Positions 29,153 through 39,200 are shown, counted from the first letter of the stretch. The stretch: 64,000 nucleotides of DNA from Saccharospirillaceae bacterium (GCA_021208685.1 JAJOJJ010000032.1:1-64000), one strand, 5' to 3'. Notes: a model not told the origin generated them from the letters alone. Numbers and translations are program-made.

Positions 29153-29752
29153 ATGCAACGTCTGATAAAAACAACCCTGCAAAGCGCCGCCCTCAGCCTG
29201 TCTGTACTGCTGGCACCGCTGAGCCTGCAAGCCGAAGAAACCACCGGCCAGGTGCATATCCTGATGAAAACCAGTGCCGGTGATATTGAGCTGGAACTGA
29301 ATCGCAGCAAAGCACCACTCAGCGTTGATAATTTTTTAACTTACGTTGAAAGCAAGCATTATGATGGCACCATTTTTCACCGTGTTATCCGGGATTTTAT
29401 GATCCAGGGCGGTGGTTTCAGTGCCGACATGCGCCAGAAAGCAACTCTGCCACCGATTAAAAATGAAGCGGAAAATGGTCTGAAAAATACCCGTGGCAGC
29501 ATTGCCATGGCGCGTACCAGCGTTATCGACAGCGCGACCAGCCAGTTTTTTATTAACGTCAAAGACAACACGTTCCTTGATCATGGAGCACGGGATTTCG
29601 GTTATGCGGTATTCGGCAAAGTGGTTAAAGGAATGGAGGTGGTCGACCGTATTGCTACCAGCCCTACCGGCGCCCGTGATATTCCCAATGAGACCATCCT
29701 GATTGAATCGGTCAGCGTCATCAGCAACGGCGATGCAGCAGAAAGCCAATAA
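29153..29752 (+). CDS. ppiA: periplasmic peptidyl-prolyl cis-trans isomerase (cyclophilin)
   Basis: A 199-residue cyclophilin with a signal peptide (cleavage after about SLQA, residue 27). It has the core motifs [15 protein letters not shown] and [10 protein letters not shown], matching the small bacterial PpiA/PpiB type. The signal peptide places it in the periplasm, where it would help fold envelope proteins. Some catalytic-pocket residues differ from eukaryotic cyclophilins, as usual for bacteria. The gene symbol is by analogy. Confidence 0.88.
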   Translation: MQRLIKTTLQSAALSLSVLLAPLSLQAEETTGQVHILMKTSAGDIELELNRSKAPLSVDNFLTYVESKHYDGTIFHRVIRDFMIQGGGFSADMRQKATLPPIKNEAENGLKNTRGSIAMARTSVIDSATSQFFINVKDNTFLDHGARDFGYAVFGKVVKGMEVVDRIATSPTGARDIPNETILIESVSVISNGDAAESQ

Positions 29753-29870
29753 GCGCGTTAACGTCACGGAATAGTCACCCTACCGCCACTATCGGTATGG
29801 CGACCATTCCGGCTGACACCTCAGGCAAGTAACCACAGTGCTCAGTTAAGGTATATGGCCACAAAGCTTC

Positions 29871-29897
29871 TTGTCTGCCCTGTTCAAGCGGTAAAAT
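29871..29897 (+). promoter_or_regulatory. weak candidate promoter for mnmC
   Basis: TTGTCT and TAAAAT are 15 bases apart, shorter than ideal. Transcription would begin near 29904, which would favour the later GTG start of mnmC at 29932. Confidence 0.25.
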
Positions 29898-29931
29898 AGC
29901 CCCTGTGTGCCCATCAACCCTGAGAATTTCT

Positions 29932-32043
29932 GTGTCTTCCAGCCCATCGGACCGTCCGGCCAACCTCACGACATCGGATAAAAACCAAGGACCTTCCGCA
30001 CCCGAACTGCGTTGGAATGACGCAGGTCTGCCACTGTCCTGTGAATTTGATGATCCCTATTTTTCGGTTGATAACGGTCTGGAAGAAAGCCGCTATGTTT
30101 TTTTACAGCACAACGGCTTGCCACAACGCTGGCTCGGATGGCAGGGCAATTTCAGTATTATCGAGACAGGTTTCGGTACCGGACTGAATTTCCTGATCAC
30201 CTGGGAACACTGGCGCCAGACCGCCAAATCCGACACGGCCTGGCTGCACTTCACCAGCATCGAAAAATTTCCCCTGACACTGCAGCAGCTGCAACAGGCA
30301 CTGGCTCTGTGGCCGCAACTCAGTGAACTGAGCGCCCAACTGTTTGCTCAGTATCCTCTGCCGGTTGCCGGCTTCCATCGTCTGGTCTGGCCGGAAGAAC
30401 GCCTATCCCTGACGCTGATCTTTGCCGATGTCAGAGAAGCTCTGCCGCAGTTAAGCGGCCCGGTACATGCGTGGTATCTGGATGGCTTTGCGCCCGCCAA
30501 AAATCCGCAGATGTGGTCAGATGACCTGTTCCGCGCAATGCGCCGCTTAAGTCAGCGTCAGCCAGCGCAATATCATGGCGAGCAGCCCGCAAGCGTCGCA
30601 ACCTTCACCTCGGCGGGCATTGTTCGCCGTGGTCTGCTGGGGGCCGGATTTAATGTGAAACGGGTACCCGGTTATGGCCGAAAACGGGAAATGCTGGCCG
30701 GCAGTTTTAACCGCCGCCAGGGGCCGGAGCAATCACCCTGTTTTACCCACTCTCCCTGGCTGCTGCAGCAAAACGGCTTGCCCGATGAGGCAGAGGTCGT
30801 TGTCATCGGCGCCGGACTGGCCGGAGCGACCACGGCCCGTGCGCTGGCCGAACGAGGCCTGAAAGTAGAGGTCATGGATGCCACAGGGATTGCCCAGCAG
30901 GCTTCCGGCAACCCTCAGGGCGGACTTTATGTCAAACTCGCCGCTGGCGATAACGCCATTCATACCGACTTTTATCTGGCAGCCTTTCAATATGCCCTGC
31001 CCTACATGCGCCGCTATTTAGGCGCAGGTGATGCAGATAACCCCTATTGGTCACAGTGTGGCGTGCTGCAACTGGCGTATGATGACAAAGAAGCTCTGCG
31101 GCAACTGAAATTCAGCCAGACCCGCCGATTGCCGCAGGAGCTGGTTCACCCGCTGAATCAGGAACAGGCATCAGCCATTGCCGGAAACCGGCAAAATACC
31201 GGCGGACTGTTTTTCCCTCAGGCAGGCTGGGTCAGTCCGGCAGACTTATGCCGCATCCTGCTGCAACACCGCAATATCCGCTTTACCCAGCGTCAGGCCA
31301 CAGCACTGGAAACGACCGTTTTGACACCCGCGACCTCCGGCTGGCGGGTACGATGCAGTGACGGCACATCACTTAACAGCAGCCAATTGGTACTGGCCTG
31401 TGCTTATGCCGCCAAGACATTGCTGCCTGACGCGTATCTGCCGCTGAAACGCATTCGCGGGCAGCTCAGTTACTTATACGCTGAGCAGGCTCCGGCACTC
31501 ACCACTGTACTCTGTGGCCGCAGCTACATGGCACCGCCACGCCATGGCCAGCTGTGCCTGGGAGCAACCTACAACCTGCGGGATGAAGAGACTCAGCTGC
31601 GGGACAGCGACCATCAGACCAACCTTGATCACCTGCCGGATTTTGGCCCGCAATGGCGGGACCTGCATCAGCAACAGGAAATGAAACTGGTGCTGGGCGG
31701 GCGGGTTGGCTTCCGCTGTACCACACCGGATTACCTGCCGATGGTCGGAGCGGTGCCACAGAGCCGGGAATTTATCCAAAGTTTCAGCGGGCTGGTCCAC
31801 AACGCCAAGCGAATTCCGGCCAGAACAGCACCACAGTATCCCGGGTTATGGCTGAATATTGGACATGGCTCACGCGGGTTAGCGTCAGCTCCACTCTGTG
31901 CAGAGCTGCTGGTACAGCAGATAACAGGGGCTCCCCTGCCCGTCGCACTGGATGTTGCTGAGGCGTTATGGCCGGGGCGATTTTTACTGCGGGATATGGT
32001 GCGGCGTAAATTACCGCCTGAACTGGCTCAGATTGAGCAGTAA
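29932..32043 (+). CDS. mnmC: bifunctional tRNA mnm5s2U34 methyltransferase / FAD oxidoreductase MnmC
   Basis: Finishes the mnm5s2U wobble modification. The N-terminal MnmD half has DPYFSVDNGLEESRYVFL and the SAM segment IETGFGTGLNFL. The C-terminal MnmC1 half starts with the FAD motif VIGAGLAGATTARAL (about residue 270) and has a DAO fold. Both halves are complete. Two GTG starts are possible, 29905 and 29932. The extra residues are not conserved and the second lies after a GAGAA, so I use 29932, giving 703 residues. Confidence 0.92.
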   Translation: MSSSPSDRPANLTTSDKNQGPSAPELRWNDAGLPLSCEFDDPYFSVDNGLEESRYVFLQHNGLPQRWLGWQGNFSIIETGFGTGLNFLITWEHWRQTAKSDTAWLHFTSIEKFPLTLQQLQQALALWPQLSELSAQLFAQYPLPVAGFHRLVWPEERLSLTLIFADVREALPQLSGPVHAWYLDGFAPAKNPQMWSDDLFRAMRRLSQRQPAQYHGEQPASVATFTSAGIVRRGLLGAGFNVKRVPGYGRKREMLAGSFNRRQGPEQSPCFTHSPWLLQQNGLPDEAEVVVIGAGLAGATTARALAERGLKVEVMDATGIAQQASGNPQGGLYVKLAAGDNAIHTDFYLAAFQYALPYMRRYLGAGDADNPYWSQCGVLQLAYDDKEALRQLKFSQTRRLPQELVHPLNQEQASAIAGNRQNTGGLFFPQAGWVSPADLCRILLQHRNIRFTQRQATALETTVLTPATSGWRVRCSDGTSLNSSQLVLACAYAAKTLLPDAYLPLKRIRGQLSYLYAEQAPALTTVLCGRSYMAPPRHGQLCLGATYNLRDEETQLRDSDHQTNLDHLPDFGPQWRDLHQQQEMKLVLGGRVGFRCTTPDYLPMVGAVPQSREFIQSFSGLVHNAKRIPARTAPQYPGLWLNIGHGSRGLASAPLCAELLVQQITGAPLPVALDVAEALWPGRFLLRDMVRRKLPPELAQIEQ

Positions 32044-32046
32044 AGA

Positions 32047-32244
32047 TCAGATGACACGCCTGATGCGCTGGCGCCTCTCGGCTTCCAGTTTTGCCTGCTC
32101 CGCATCCTCACGGATCTGACGCATGACGGCGGCAAGCTCGGCACAGCAGCGGCGTACTTCGGCCAACTGAGCCTTCATTTCATCAATTTCACCGATGGCG
32201 CTGCGCAGGCGTCGTTTAAGTTGTTGCTGCTTAAGATCGTCCAT
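32047..32244 (-). CDS. small coiled-coil protein of unknown function
   Basis: About 65 residues, almost entirely charged amphipathic helix (MDDLKQQQLKRRLRSAI, then Glu/Arg/Ala-rich heptads), with two adjacent cysteines (RRCC) in the middle. I do not recognise it. ATG 32244 overlaps the end of the YheU-like gene by 14 bases and follows GGTGGTG; an ATG at 32265 is also possible. The overlap suggests coupling with the upstream gene. Confidence 0.5.
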   Translation of the reverse strand: MDDLKQQQLKRRLRSAIGEIDEMKAQLAEVRRCCAELAAVMRQIREDAEQAKLEAERRQRIRRVI

Positions 32245-32593
32245 AGTCACCACCAGACCAGCCATGACGGCGTAATACGCGGGTCATTTCAATGTGGCAG
32301 GTCTGCTGGATGGGGTCAAACAAAAGTGTGGCACTGCCATCGGCCAACTGGGCTTTAACCTGAGCTTTTTTATCCTCAAGACAGAGGTCGTAATCACCGT
32401 AATCCGTGCCTTCACGACAGACAAAGTCTTCCAGAATGCCGTCCAGTGCTTGTGCGCTCAACTGTTGGTACGGAATTTCCAGAATACCTTCCTGCGGCGC
32501 ATCCGCACCACAAGAGCCATCCTCATCGGCGTACTGATCATCGCAAGGCGGTACGGACTCAAATGGCAAAACCGGCCTCCCGTTCCCACTCAC
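32231..32593 (-). CDS. YheU-like (UPF0270) protein with N-terminal extension
   Basis: Residues 38-108 match the YheU family: IPYQQLSAQALDGILEDFV, REGTDYGDYD and a closing beta part. YheU proteins are normally about 70 residues; here about 35 Pro/Asp/Cys-rich residues precede the domain. The GTG start at 32593 overlaps the upstream gene by 35 bases, so a later start is possible. YheU has no known function. Confidence 0.75.
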   Translation of the reverse strand: MSGNGRPVLPFESVPPCDDQYADEDGSCGADAPQEGILEIPYQQLSAQALDGILEDFVCREGTDYGDYDLCLEDKKAQVKAQLADGSATLLFDPIQQTCHIEMTRVLRRHGWSGGDYGRS

Positions 32594-33002
32594 AACTCAT
32601 ACGCAGGTCTTTATCCGACGGCATATGGCCCTGATCGGCATTCCAGTTGAAAGTGTGCTTCCCGGACAACTCAGTTTCCAGATGAACGGTGGCCGATACC
32701 CAATACATGCTCTTCAGCAGGGTTTCAAATTGGCGCAACCAGTGTTCCCACTCGTACTCCACTGCTTTATAAGAAGCCGCAAAGTGAATTAATTGGGTGT
32801 GATAAGTGCCACTGAAGACATCGTCTCCGGGCATTGAGAACATCTCCCGGCACAACAGAGACCAGTCATCATCAACCCCGAGCGGCAATGATTGAATGGC
32901 ACTCCAGTTGGCGCGGCGATGCAGACGAGCACTGAACTCATCGGTAGCCGGTATATGGCGGATCACGCCGTAAACGATGGATTCCTGATCGAATTGTGAC
33001 AC
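32559..33002 (-). CDS. conserved-looking hypothetical protein
   Basis: 147 residues with a GTG start behind AAGGAT. It is a soluble alpha/beta-looking protein rich in Trp, His and Glu (YEWEHWLRQFETLL, MYWVSATVHLETELSG). No signal peptide, membrane segment or known motif is visible, and I do not recognise a family. It overlaps the YheU-like gene by 35 bases and so heads a three-gene overlapping set. Codon use looks like that of its neighbours. Confidence 0.65.
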   Translation of the reverse strand: MSQFDQESIVYGVIRHIPATDEFSARLHRRANWSAIQSLPLGVDDDWSLLCREMFSMPGDDVFSGTYHTQLIHFAASYKAVEYEWEHWLRQFETLLKSMYWVSATVHLETELSGKHTFNWNADQGHMPSDKDLRMSCEWEREAGFAI

Positions 33003-33054
33003 GCAAAATCCTTACAACTGAATGCTGCGGCCATCATAGCGGAATTACAGAGAA

Positions 33055-33084
33055 ACAAAAACGGCGCCGGAGCGCCGTTTTTGT
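33055..33084. terminator. terminator after phaC
   Basis: ACAAAAACGGCGC/GCGCCGTTTTTGT with a 4-base loop. On the minus strand the U-run ends phaC; the mirror A-run allows bidirectional action. Confidence 0.9.
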
Positions 33085-33104
33085 AAGCCAGTCATCAGAT
33101 TTGA

Positions 33105-34910
33105 TTACTTATGCAGCACATCAATGATGCGTTGTTTAACGTAACGCCCGGGAGCATCTTCGATCACGGCAAGTTTACCGCTGCCGGGCTGACGAACTCC
33201 GGTTTGCTCACAGCCACCCTGAGCCATTACCCATTGTTGCCAGTCGAGCCACCATGACCCTTCATGCTGCTCTGCATTCCGATACCACTCTTCAGGATCT
33301 TCAGGCAGATTCTCATTCGTCCAGTAGCCATATTTATTAGCCGAAGGTGGATTAACAACGCCGGCAATATGACCCGAACCTCCCAGTACAAAGCGGTTTT
33401 TACCGCCCATTAACAGCGGACCTTTATAGGTTCCCTGCCACAGGGCGATATGATCCTGAGCGGTTGACAGGAAATACGTTGGAATACTGATCTCACTCAG
33501 GTCTATTTTTTCACCATTTAATTCCAGCGCATTTTTTTGTACCAGTTTATTTTCCAGATACATATTGCGCAGATAGAAAGAATGCATGGCTGCTGGCAGG
33601 TTAGTGCTGTCGGTATTCCAATACAACAGATCAAAAGCCGCCGGACGCTCACCTTTCAGATAATTATTAATAAAGAATGACCAGAACAGGTCATTTTCCC
33701 GCAGGGTATTAAAACTGAAAGCCATTTGCCGGCCATCGTAATAGCCGAGTAAATTCATCTGTTTTTCCAGCGCCGAAATAGCCGTTTCGTTAATAAAGAC
33801 ACCAATTTCACCGGGTTGGGAAAAATCGGTCAGAGTGGCCAGGAATGTTGCTGATTTAATCGGTTCCTGTTTCTTTTTCTTCAGATAAGCCAGCGTTGCC
33901 GCCAGTAAAGTACCGCCCAGACAATAACCAATAGCGTTGACTTCTTTTTCACCCGTTGCCTGCTCAATCGCATCCAATGCAGCAATCGGTCCTTCGAGCA
34001 TGTAATTGTCAAAGCCTTTATCACGCAAGGACGGGCCAGGGTTGATCCAGGAAATGCAGAACACCGTATGCCCCTGATCAACCAGCCACTTCAGGTAGGA
34101 GTTCTTTTCGCGCAGATCAAGAATGTAATATTTGTTGATAAATGGCGGAATCACCAGCAGCGGGCGCTGATACGTCTTGTCGGTGGACGGTGTGTACTGA
34201 ATCAGCTGAATGAGATCATTCTGGTAGATGACTTTGCCCGGCGTCGTAGCAAGATTACGGCCAACCTGAAATGCACTGGTATCGGTCATGGCAACATTGA
34301 GAGCGCCTTTAACACTGGCTTCCAGATCTTCGCCCAGCTGCTCCATGCCGGTATACAGGTTAGCTCCGCCGCTTTCCAGTGTTTTACGGATGACTTCCGG
34401 ATTGAGCGCAGCGAAATTAGTAGGCGCCAGAGCGTTTACATACTGGCGCACAAAATACTCTACCTTCTGATGCGCATGCTCACTCATGCCATCCGTATCT
34501 TTAACCATCTGCATCAGGGTACTTCCCTGCAACAGATACAATTGTTTGATGTAGTCAAACAGCGGATTTTCACTCCACTGCGGGTCGTTAAAACGCTTAT
34601 CGCTTTTCTCCGGGGTAATAACCGGATCGGCATCCTTTCCTAAAAATCGCAACACCGTATGCTGATATAATTCCTGCTGCTTTTTCAGCAGCTCCATCTG
34701 ATAGCCCATCAGCTTGGCGGGATTTTCCAGCATGTGTTCGCCCAGCTCACGAAACGCCTCACTGAAATCCGTCAGCACAGAAGCCGCAGGATCATCCGCG
34801 CTTGTCGGCTGATTTACGGCCTTCTCCAGCAAACGTCCATACTGTTCCGCCACACGGGTGGTCATATCATAAAAATCACTAACGGCTGTTTCTATGCTTT
34901 CCATTGGCAT
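33105..34910 (-). CDS. phaC: class I poly(3-hydroxyalkanoate) synthase
   Basis: Polymerises hydroxyacyl-CoA into PHA storage granules. The 601-residue protein has the PhaC N-domain and an alpha/beta hydrolase core. The lipase-like box is GYCLGG with catalytic Cys330; the other triad members are Asp486 (AQDHIALW) and His514 (GGSGHIAG). Size and the lack of a PhaE/PhaR partner indicate class I. A phasin gene lies directly upstream. phaA and phaB are not in the window, so precursors must come from genes elsewhere. Confidence 0.96.
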   Translation of the reverse strand: MPMESIETAVSDFYDMTTRVAEQYGRLLEKAVNQPTSADDPAASVLTDFSEAFRELGEHMLENPAKLMGYQMELLKKQQELYQHTVLRFLGKDADPVITPEKSDKRFNDPQWSENPLFDYIKQLYLLQGSTLMQMVKDTDGMSEHAHQKVEYFVRQYVNALAPTNFAALNPEVIRKTLESGGANLYTGMEQLGEDLEASVKGALNVAMTDTSAFQVGRNLATTPGKVIYQNDLIQLIQYTPSTDKTYQRPLLVIPPFINKYYILDLREKNSYLKWLVDQGHTVFCISWINPGPSLRDKGFDNYMLEGPIAALDAIEQATGEKEVNAIGYCLGGTLLAATLAYLKKKKQEPIKSATFLATLTDFSQPGEIGVFINETAISALEKQMNLLGYYDGRQMAFSFNTLRENDLFWSFFINNYLKGERPAAFDLLYWNTDSTNLPAAMHSFYLRNMYLENKLVQKNALELNGEKIDLSEISIPTYFLSTAQDHIALWQGTYKGPLLMGGKNRFVLGGSGHIAGVVNPPSANKYGYWTNENLPEDPEEWYRNAEQHEGSWWLDWQQWVMAQGGCEQTGVRQPGSGKLAVIEDAPGRYVKQRIIDVLHK

Positions 34911-34946
34911 GTTTCCTGTATTACCTGCATTCAGAAACGATTAAGC

Positions 34947-34977
34947 AAAAAAGGCCACCCGGAGGTGGCCTTTTGTT
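34947..34977 (-). terminator. terminator between phasin and phaC
   Basis: On the minus strand GGCCACC/GGTGGCC with a 4-base loop is followed by six T, so much phasin mRNA should end before phaC. Confidence 0.88.
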
Positions 34978-34987
34978 TTACAACAGA

Positions 34988-35380
34988 TCAGGCTGCTGAT
35001 TTAGGTTTTGCGGCAGCTGGCTTAGCAGTCGTGGCAGAGGCAGCGGCAGTGGTGCGTGCTTCTTCCATAATGCCTTCAATCTGGGATTTGAACTCCATCG
35101 CCATGTCAGAAAATGCTTTCGCATCGTCCATGACTTTTTTGTTCAGAGCTGAAGCAGTTTCAGCCTGAGTAGCGGTGAAAGTGCGCATGCTTTCTGCGTC
35201 TTTAACTTCAGCAGCTTTTTTCATCTGCTCAAGACCAATGTCTGCATACGACTTGATGGCGTTCAGTTGGAACTCCGTCATCTTTTCCATATTTTCGACA
35301 AACAGACTGTTAAATTTAGCCATGGGTGCGTACATGGTTTTAGCCTGCTCTGCGAATGCATTAAGAATATTCTCTTGCAT
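34988..35380 (-). CDS. phaP: phasin family protein
   Basis: 130 residues, mainly amphipathic helix, ending in a flexible Ala/Lys/Pro tail (TAKPAAAKPKSAA), as in PHA granule-associated phasins. Phasins coat granules and set their number and size. AAGGAGCAAG precedes the ATG. It is followed by a terminator and then phaC, which allows phasin to be made in large excess. The symbol is used in the generic sense. Confidence 0.88.
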   Translation of the reverse strand: MQENILNAFAEQAKTMYAPMAKFNSLFVENMEKMTEFQLNAIKSYADIGLEQMKKAAEVKDAESMRTFTATQAETASALNKKVMDDAKAFSDMAMEFKSQIEGIMEEARTTAAASATTAKPAAAKPKSAA

Positions 35381-35570
35381 AGTCTTGCTCCTTCAAAAGT
35401 CTAATAGCAGTTGGTGTGAATCCATACTAGGACATTTTATCTTACACCTAAATGACAGCAGCGCATTCAGTTGAAAATTTATTGACCAATATCAGCATTT
35501 ATCATGACAACGGATCAGTAAACCGAACAATGAGGCCAATGACTGGCGCTGATTGCCCTAGAGCAATCAC

Positions 35571-35837
35571 TCAACCCTGATTGTTATTTTTATCAGCAGA
35601 GGATACTGACACACCTGACATCATGTTCAGCATCATTTTCTGGAATTGCCCCATAACATTCATGCCTTCAGTGAACATTGGCTGATACAGACTTAAGGCA
35701 TCATAACCCTCTTCACCGGATTTCATCTTTTCCAGCATGCTGGTAAACAGTTCCTGTTGAAACTGCTGTACATCGGGCAACCCCATCGCACGCCGTAATT
35801 CTTCAGGTGTAAGATCGAAAGTGACATTAATTTTCAT
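35571..35837 (-). CDS. small DUF6489-like protein
   Basis: 88 residues beginning MKINVTFDLTPEELRRAMGLPD, followed by helices with several Met-rich turns (GQFQKMMLNMM) and a polar tail. The N-terminal pattern (short strand, then TPEE-RR-xGLPDV) resembles what I remember as DUF6489. Function unknown. Its place immediately upstream of the phasin and phaC suggests a granule-related role, but this is only context. A GGAAT precedes the ATG. Confidence 0.7.
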   Translation of the reverse strand: MKINVTFDLTPEELRRAMGLPDVQQFQQELFTSMLEKMKSGEEGYDALSLYQPMFTEGMNVMGQFQKMMLNMMSGVSVSSADKNNNQG

Positions 35838-35905
35838 TGTTTATTCCCTGTTGTTATATTTGGTGATTCTGAGTACTTCCTGCTGATTATGTTGCCTGCA
35901 GACAT

Positions 35906-37060
35906 TCAAGGCTCTGCTGCCCTGAGCCCTTTCCAGGCAACCAAAGCCCCCAGCAATGCTGCCAATGTAGCCAGAAAAAAAACCTGACTGCCACCCCATT
36001 GCTGCCAAAGACTGCCACTGACCCAGGCGCCGATGGCACCGCCAACACCAAAGCCAACACTGGAATAGAGCGCCTGAGCCCTGTCCTGCAATGGCTGGGG
36101 AAACAGATGCTGAATATAGCGCATGGAGATCGCATGCATCGCTGCAAAGCTGAATGCATGGCCAAGCTGAGCGAACAACAGCCAACCCCAGAAATCCACC
36201 AGGCTGCCAATCATTGTCCAGCGCAGCGCCGTCACCAATAAACTGATTACACACCAGACCCGCCAACTGAAAAAGTTGACCAAACGGTGAAATTTCCAGA
36301 ATAAAAAAACTTCGGCGATGACTCCGAGTGACCACAGGAAGCCAATCTGAGCGGGTTTATAGCCATGATTTTCAAGATAAATGCTGAAAAATGTATAGTA
36401 AGGCCCATGGCTGATCTGCAGCAAAATATTCATCAGAATAAATACCTGCACCGGACGCGACTTCACGGCATTTAAAAACTGTCCGGGGGCGCTTCGTTTC
36501 AGACCGGAACCTTCAGGTTCCGGCAACGTCAGGCTGTTAATGCCAATCAGTGCCATCAGTGTCAGCATCAGCAGCGGCAGCCAGCTGACGGACACCATAC
36601 CGAACAGATAGCCCGCCCCCAGCACGACCAGCACAAACCCAATGGACCCCCACATGCGGATCTGGCCATAGACTTCAATCTGAGTACCGCAATGCTGCAA
36701 TGTCATGGCCTCGTACTGGGGCAACATCGCGGCCCAGAAAAAGCCGTACAGCATCATCACCACCGCCATCATCCAGAAGCTGTCAGCCCACCAGATCAGA
36801 GAAAAGCACAGCATGGTCAGCACCCCCGCTGTTCGTACCATCTGCATTGGCGTGCGGAAATAACGGCTCCAGTAAGCCCACAGATTAGGAGCAAGAATAC
36901 GCATCAGACCAAAGCAGGCCATTAACTGGCCAATTTGCTCCGGATTAAAAGAACGATTCTGCAGGAACAGCCCCCAGTAAGGCGCAATGCAGCCCAGCAG
37001 GGCAAAATAGAGGGCGTAAAAAAAAGAGAGCCGTTTAAACGGTAAAGCGGAAGACTTCAT
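35906..37060 (-). CDS. MFS transporter, HcaT/PPP-like
   Basis: A 384-residue protein with about 12 membrane segments and the MFS_1_like pattern of the 3-phenylpropionate permease HcaT: FYALYFALLGCIAPYWGLFL at the start and GPYYTFFSIYLENHGY in the middle. The substrate cannot be read from sequence. It is separated from aroC by a terminator. Confidence 0.85.
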   Translation of the reverse strand: MKSSALPFKRLSFFYALYFALLGCIAPYWGLFLQNRSFNPEQIGQLMACFGLMRILAPNLWAYWSRYFRTPMQMVRTAGVLTMLCFSLIWWADSFWMMAVVMMLYGFFWAAMLPQYEAMTLQHCGTQIEVYGQIRMWGSIGFVLVVLGAGYLFGMVSVSWLPLLMLTLMALIGINSLTLPEPEGSGLKRSAPGQFLNAVKSRPVQVFILMNILLQISHGPYYTFFSIYLENHGYKPAQIGFLWSLGVIAEVFLFWKFHRLVNFFSWRVWCVISLLVTALRWTMIGSLVDFWGWLLFAQLGHAFSFAAMHAISMRYIQHLFPQPLQDRAQALYSSVGFGVGGAIGAWVSGSLWQQWGGSQVFFLATLAALLGALVAWKGLRAAEP

Positions 37061-37101
37061 GGCGTTGAACGCTCAGCCTCATGCCTGAAATGCGGTTATA
37101 C

Positions 37102-37126
37102 AAAAAAGGCCGGCAGAGCCGGCCTT
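37102..37126 (-). terminator. terminator of aroC
   Basis: On the minus strand AAGGCCGGC/GCCGGCCTT with a 3-base loop and a T-run, shortly after the aroC stop. Confidence 0.93.
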
Positions 37127-37130
37127 CATC

Positions 37131-38231
37131 TTATTGCTTTGCCACAGCGGCAATGACCGGCGTTGTACAGTGCACATCCGCATTCTGACCACGATGGCGC
37201 AGCAGGTGATCACACAGCACCATCGCCATCATGGCTTCGGCAATCGGTGTGGCGCGGATGCCAACACAGGGGTCATGACGGCCCTTGGTGATGACATCGA
37301 TCGGGCTGCCATCGGAATCGATGGAACGGCCAGGAATAATCAGACTGGAGGTCGGCTTCAGTGCAATATGAGCAATGATGTCCTGACCGGTGGAAATACC
37401 CCCCAGCACACCACCGGCATGATTGCTTAAAAAGCCGTCCGGCGTCATTTCATCGCGGTGTTCAGTGCCTTTCTGTTCAACACAGGCAAAACCATCGCCA
37501 ATCTCAACGCCTTTTACCGCATTAATGCTCATCAGCGCGTGCGCCAGTTCAGCGTCCAGACGATCAAAAATCGGCTCGCCTAACCCCGGAAACAGACCGG
37601 TTGCAACCACCGAGATTTTCGCCCCGACGGAGTTACCTTCTTTACGCAGCGCGTTCATGTAGGTTTCCATCTCCGTCACCTTGGTGGCATCCGGGCTGAA
37701 AAACGGATTCTGCTCTACCTGATCCCAGTCAAACTGTTCAATTTTAATCGGGCCCAGCTGGCTCAGATAACCACGCACCTGAATGCCTTTGGTCGCCAGC
37801 ACTTTCTTGGCAATGGCACCTGCGGCTACGCGCATCGCCGTTTCACGGGCGGACGAACGGCCGCCGCCCCGGTAATCACGGAATCCGTACTTCTGCGTAT
37901 ACGCATAATCGGCATGGGCCGGACGGAACGTCTTGGCAATGTCGGCGTAATCTTTCGAGCGCTGGTCGGTATTTTCAATCAGCAGGCCAATGGGTGTACC
38001 GGTGGTTTTGCCTTCAAACACTCCGGACAGAATTTTGACCACGTCGTCTTCACGACGCTGGGTGGTATAGCGTGAGGTACCGGGCTTGCGGCGATCCAGA
38101 TCAAGCTGCAGATCAGCCTCGCAAAGCTCAATACCCGGAGGGCAGCCATCAACGACAGCCACCAGCGCCAGGCCATGACTTTCACCGGCGGTGGTAACGG
38201 TGAAACTTTTGCCAAAGGTATTTCCGGACAT
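37131..38231 (-). CDS. aroC: chorismate synthase
   Basis: Last step of the shikimate pathway, FMN-dependent. The 366-residue protein has the family signatures GESHG near residue 17, [11 protein letters not shown] near residue 125, and the FMN-site segment near the C-terminus (CTTPVI end region). Length is normal. It follows prmB, the same order as in E. coli. It uses the EPSP made by the tyrA-aroA fusion about 30 kb away. Confidence 0.97.
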   Translation of the reverse strand: MSGNTFGKSFTVTTAGESHGLALVAVVDGCPPGIELCEADLQLDLDRRKPGTSRYTTQRREDDVVKILSGVFEGKTTGTPIGLLIENTDQRSKDYADIAKTFRPAHADYAYTQKYGFRDYRGGGRSSARETAMRVAAGAIAKKVLATKGIQVRGYLSQLGPIKIEQFDWDQVEQNPFFSPDATKVTEMETYMNALRKEGNSVGAKISVVATGLFPGLGEPIFDRLDAELAHALMSINAVKGVEIGDGFACVEQKGTEHRDEMTPDGFLSNHAGGVLGGISTGQDIIAHIALKPTSSLIIPGRSIDSDGSPIDVITKGRHDPCVGIRATPIAEAMMAMVLCDHLLRHRGQNADVHCTTPVIAAVAKQ

Positions 38232-38270
38232 AATCAGTCTCTTATTTCAGGGCCTGCATTGGGCCATCAA

Positions 38271-39200
38271 TTAATTCAGTAAATCCAGGTCGCGCGCCTG
38301 CAGCACAAACACGCCGTGTCCGCCGTGTTCAAACTCCGGCCAGACAAAAGGTAACTGCGGATAGGCAGCGACCAGTGCCGGCCAGCTGTTACCGACTTCC
38401 ACCACCAGCAGACCATCGTCGGTCAGATACTGACGGGCTTCTTTTAACATGATGCGTACCAGATCAAGGCCATCTTCCCCGGCCGCCAGTGCCAGTTCCG
38501 GCTCGTGGTGGTATTCCTCCGGCAGGCAGCTCATATCATCGGCGTCGACGTAGGGTGGGTTGGATACGATCAGATCGTATTGGCCACTGGCGGCCGCAAA
38601 CAGATCCGACTGCAGTGCTATTACCCGGTCTTCCAGCTGGTGACGCTGAATGTTTTCTTCAGCCACCTCCAGCGCCCCGAACGACAGATCAAGCAGCTCA
38701 ACCTCCGCCTGCGGGAATTTTTTTGCCATGGCGATGCCAATGCAGCCACTGCCGGTGCATAAATCAAGAATACGCCGCGGTTCAGGCTGGCCTTGTACAA
38801 AATGACCCTGCCACCAGGGAGCAAAACCCTGATCAATCATCTGACCGATCGGCGAACGGGGTATCAGTACCCGCTCATCCACCACAAAAGGCAGATTACA
38901 AAACCAGGCCACGCCGGTTAAGTAAGGGGCCGGTACACGCTGTTCAATTCGGGTCAGGATCAGATCAACAGCAGCCTGACGCTCCACCCGGGTCAGCCGG
39001 GCGTTACGCCATTCGTTGGCCAGGTTCCACGGCAGATGCAGTGCATGAGTCACCAGCAACAAGGCTTCATCCCAGGGATTGTCGGTGCCGTGACCATAGT
39101 AAATACCCGCTTCTGACATACGGCTGACTGACCAGCGGATCACGTCCTGCAGGGTGTTAAGTTCATCAACGGCACATTCGGCGTGATGCTGTAAATCCAT
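38271..39200 (-). CDS. prmB: ribosomal protein L3 N5-glutamine methyltransferase
   Basis: A 309-residue SAM methyltransferase with motif [14 protein letters not shown] (about 145-157) and the catalytic NPPY (214-217). It modifies a glutamine of ribosomal protein L3. Its place next to aroC distinguishes it from PrmC, which lies with prfA. The HemK-type N-terminal helical domain is present. Confidence 0.94.
   Translation of the reverse strand: MDLQHHAECAVDELNTLQDVIRWSVSRMSEAGIYYGHGTDNPWDEALLLVTHALHLPWNLANEWRNARLTRVERQAAVDLILTRIEQRVPAPYLTGVAWFCNLPFVVDERVLIPRSPIGQMIDQGFAPWWQGHFVQGQPEPRRILDLCTGSGCIGIAMAKKFPQAEVELLDLSFGALEVAEENIQRHQLEDRVIALQSDLFAAASGQYDLIVSNPPYVDADDMSCLPEEYHHEPELALAAGEDGLDLVRIMLKEARQYLTDDGLLVVEVGNSWPALVAAYPQLPFVWPEFEHGGHGVFVLQARDLDLLN

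Noticed and set aside
29776-29787. A second ops-like sequence, GGCGGTAGGGTG on the minus strand
   Set aside because: It fits the loose ops consensus but no leftward gene lies downstream; a 9-fixed-base match is expected about once in two windows of this size by chance.
35434-35460. A CTGTCAT half-site upstream of the phasin, considered as a Pho box
   Set aside because: The partner half-site (GTGTAAG) matches only three of seven bases.
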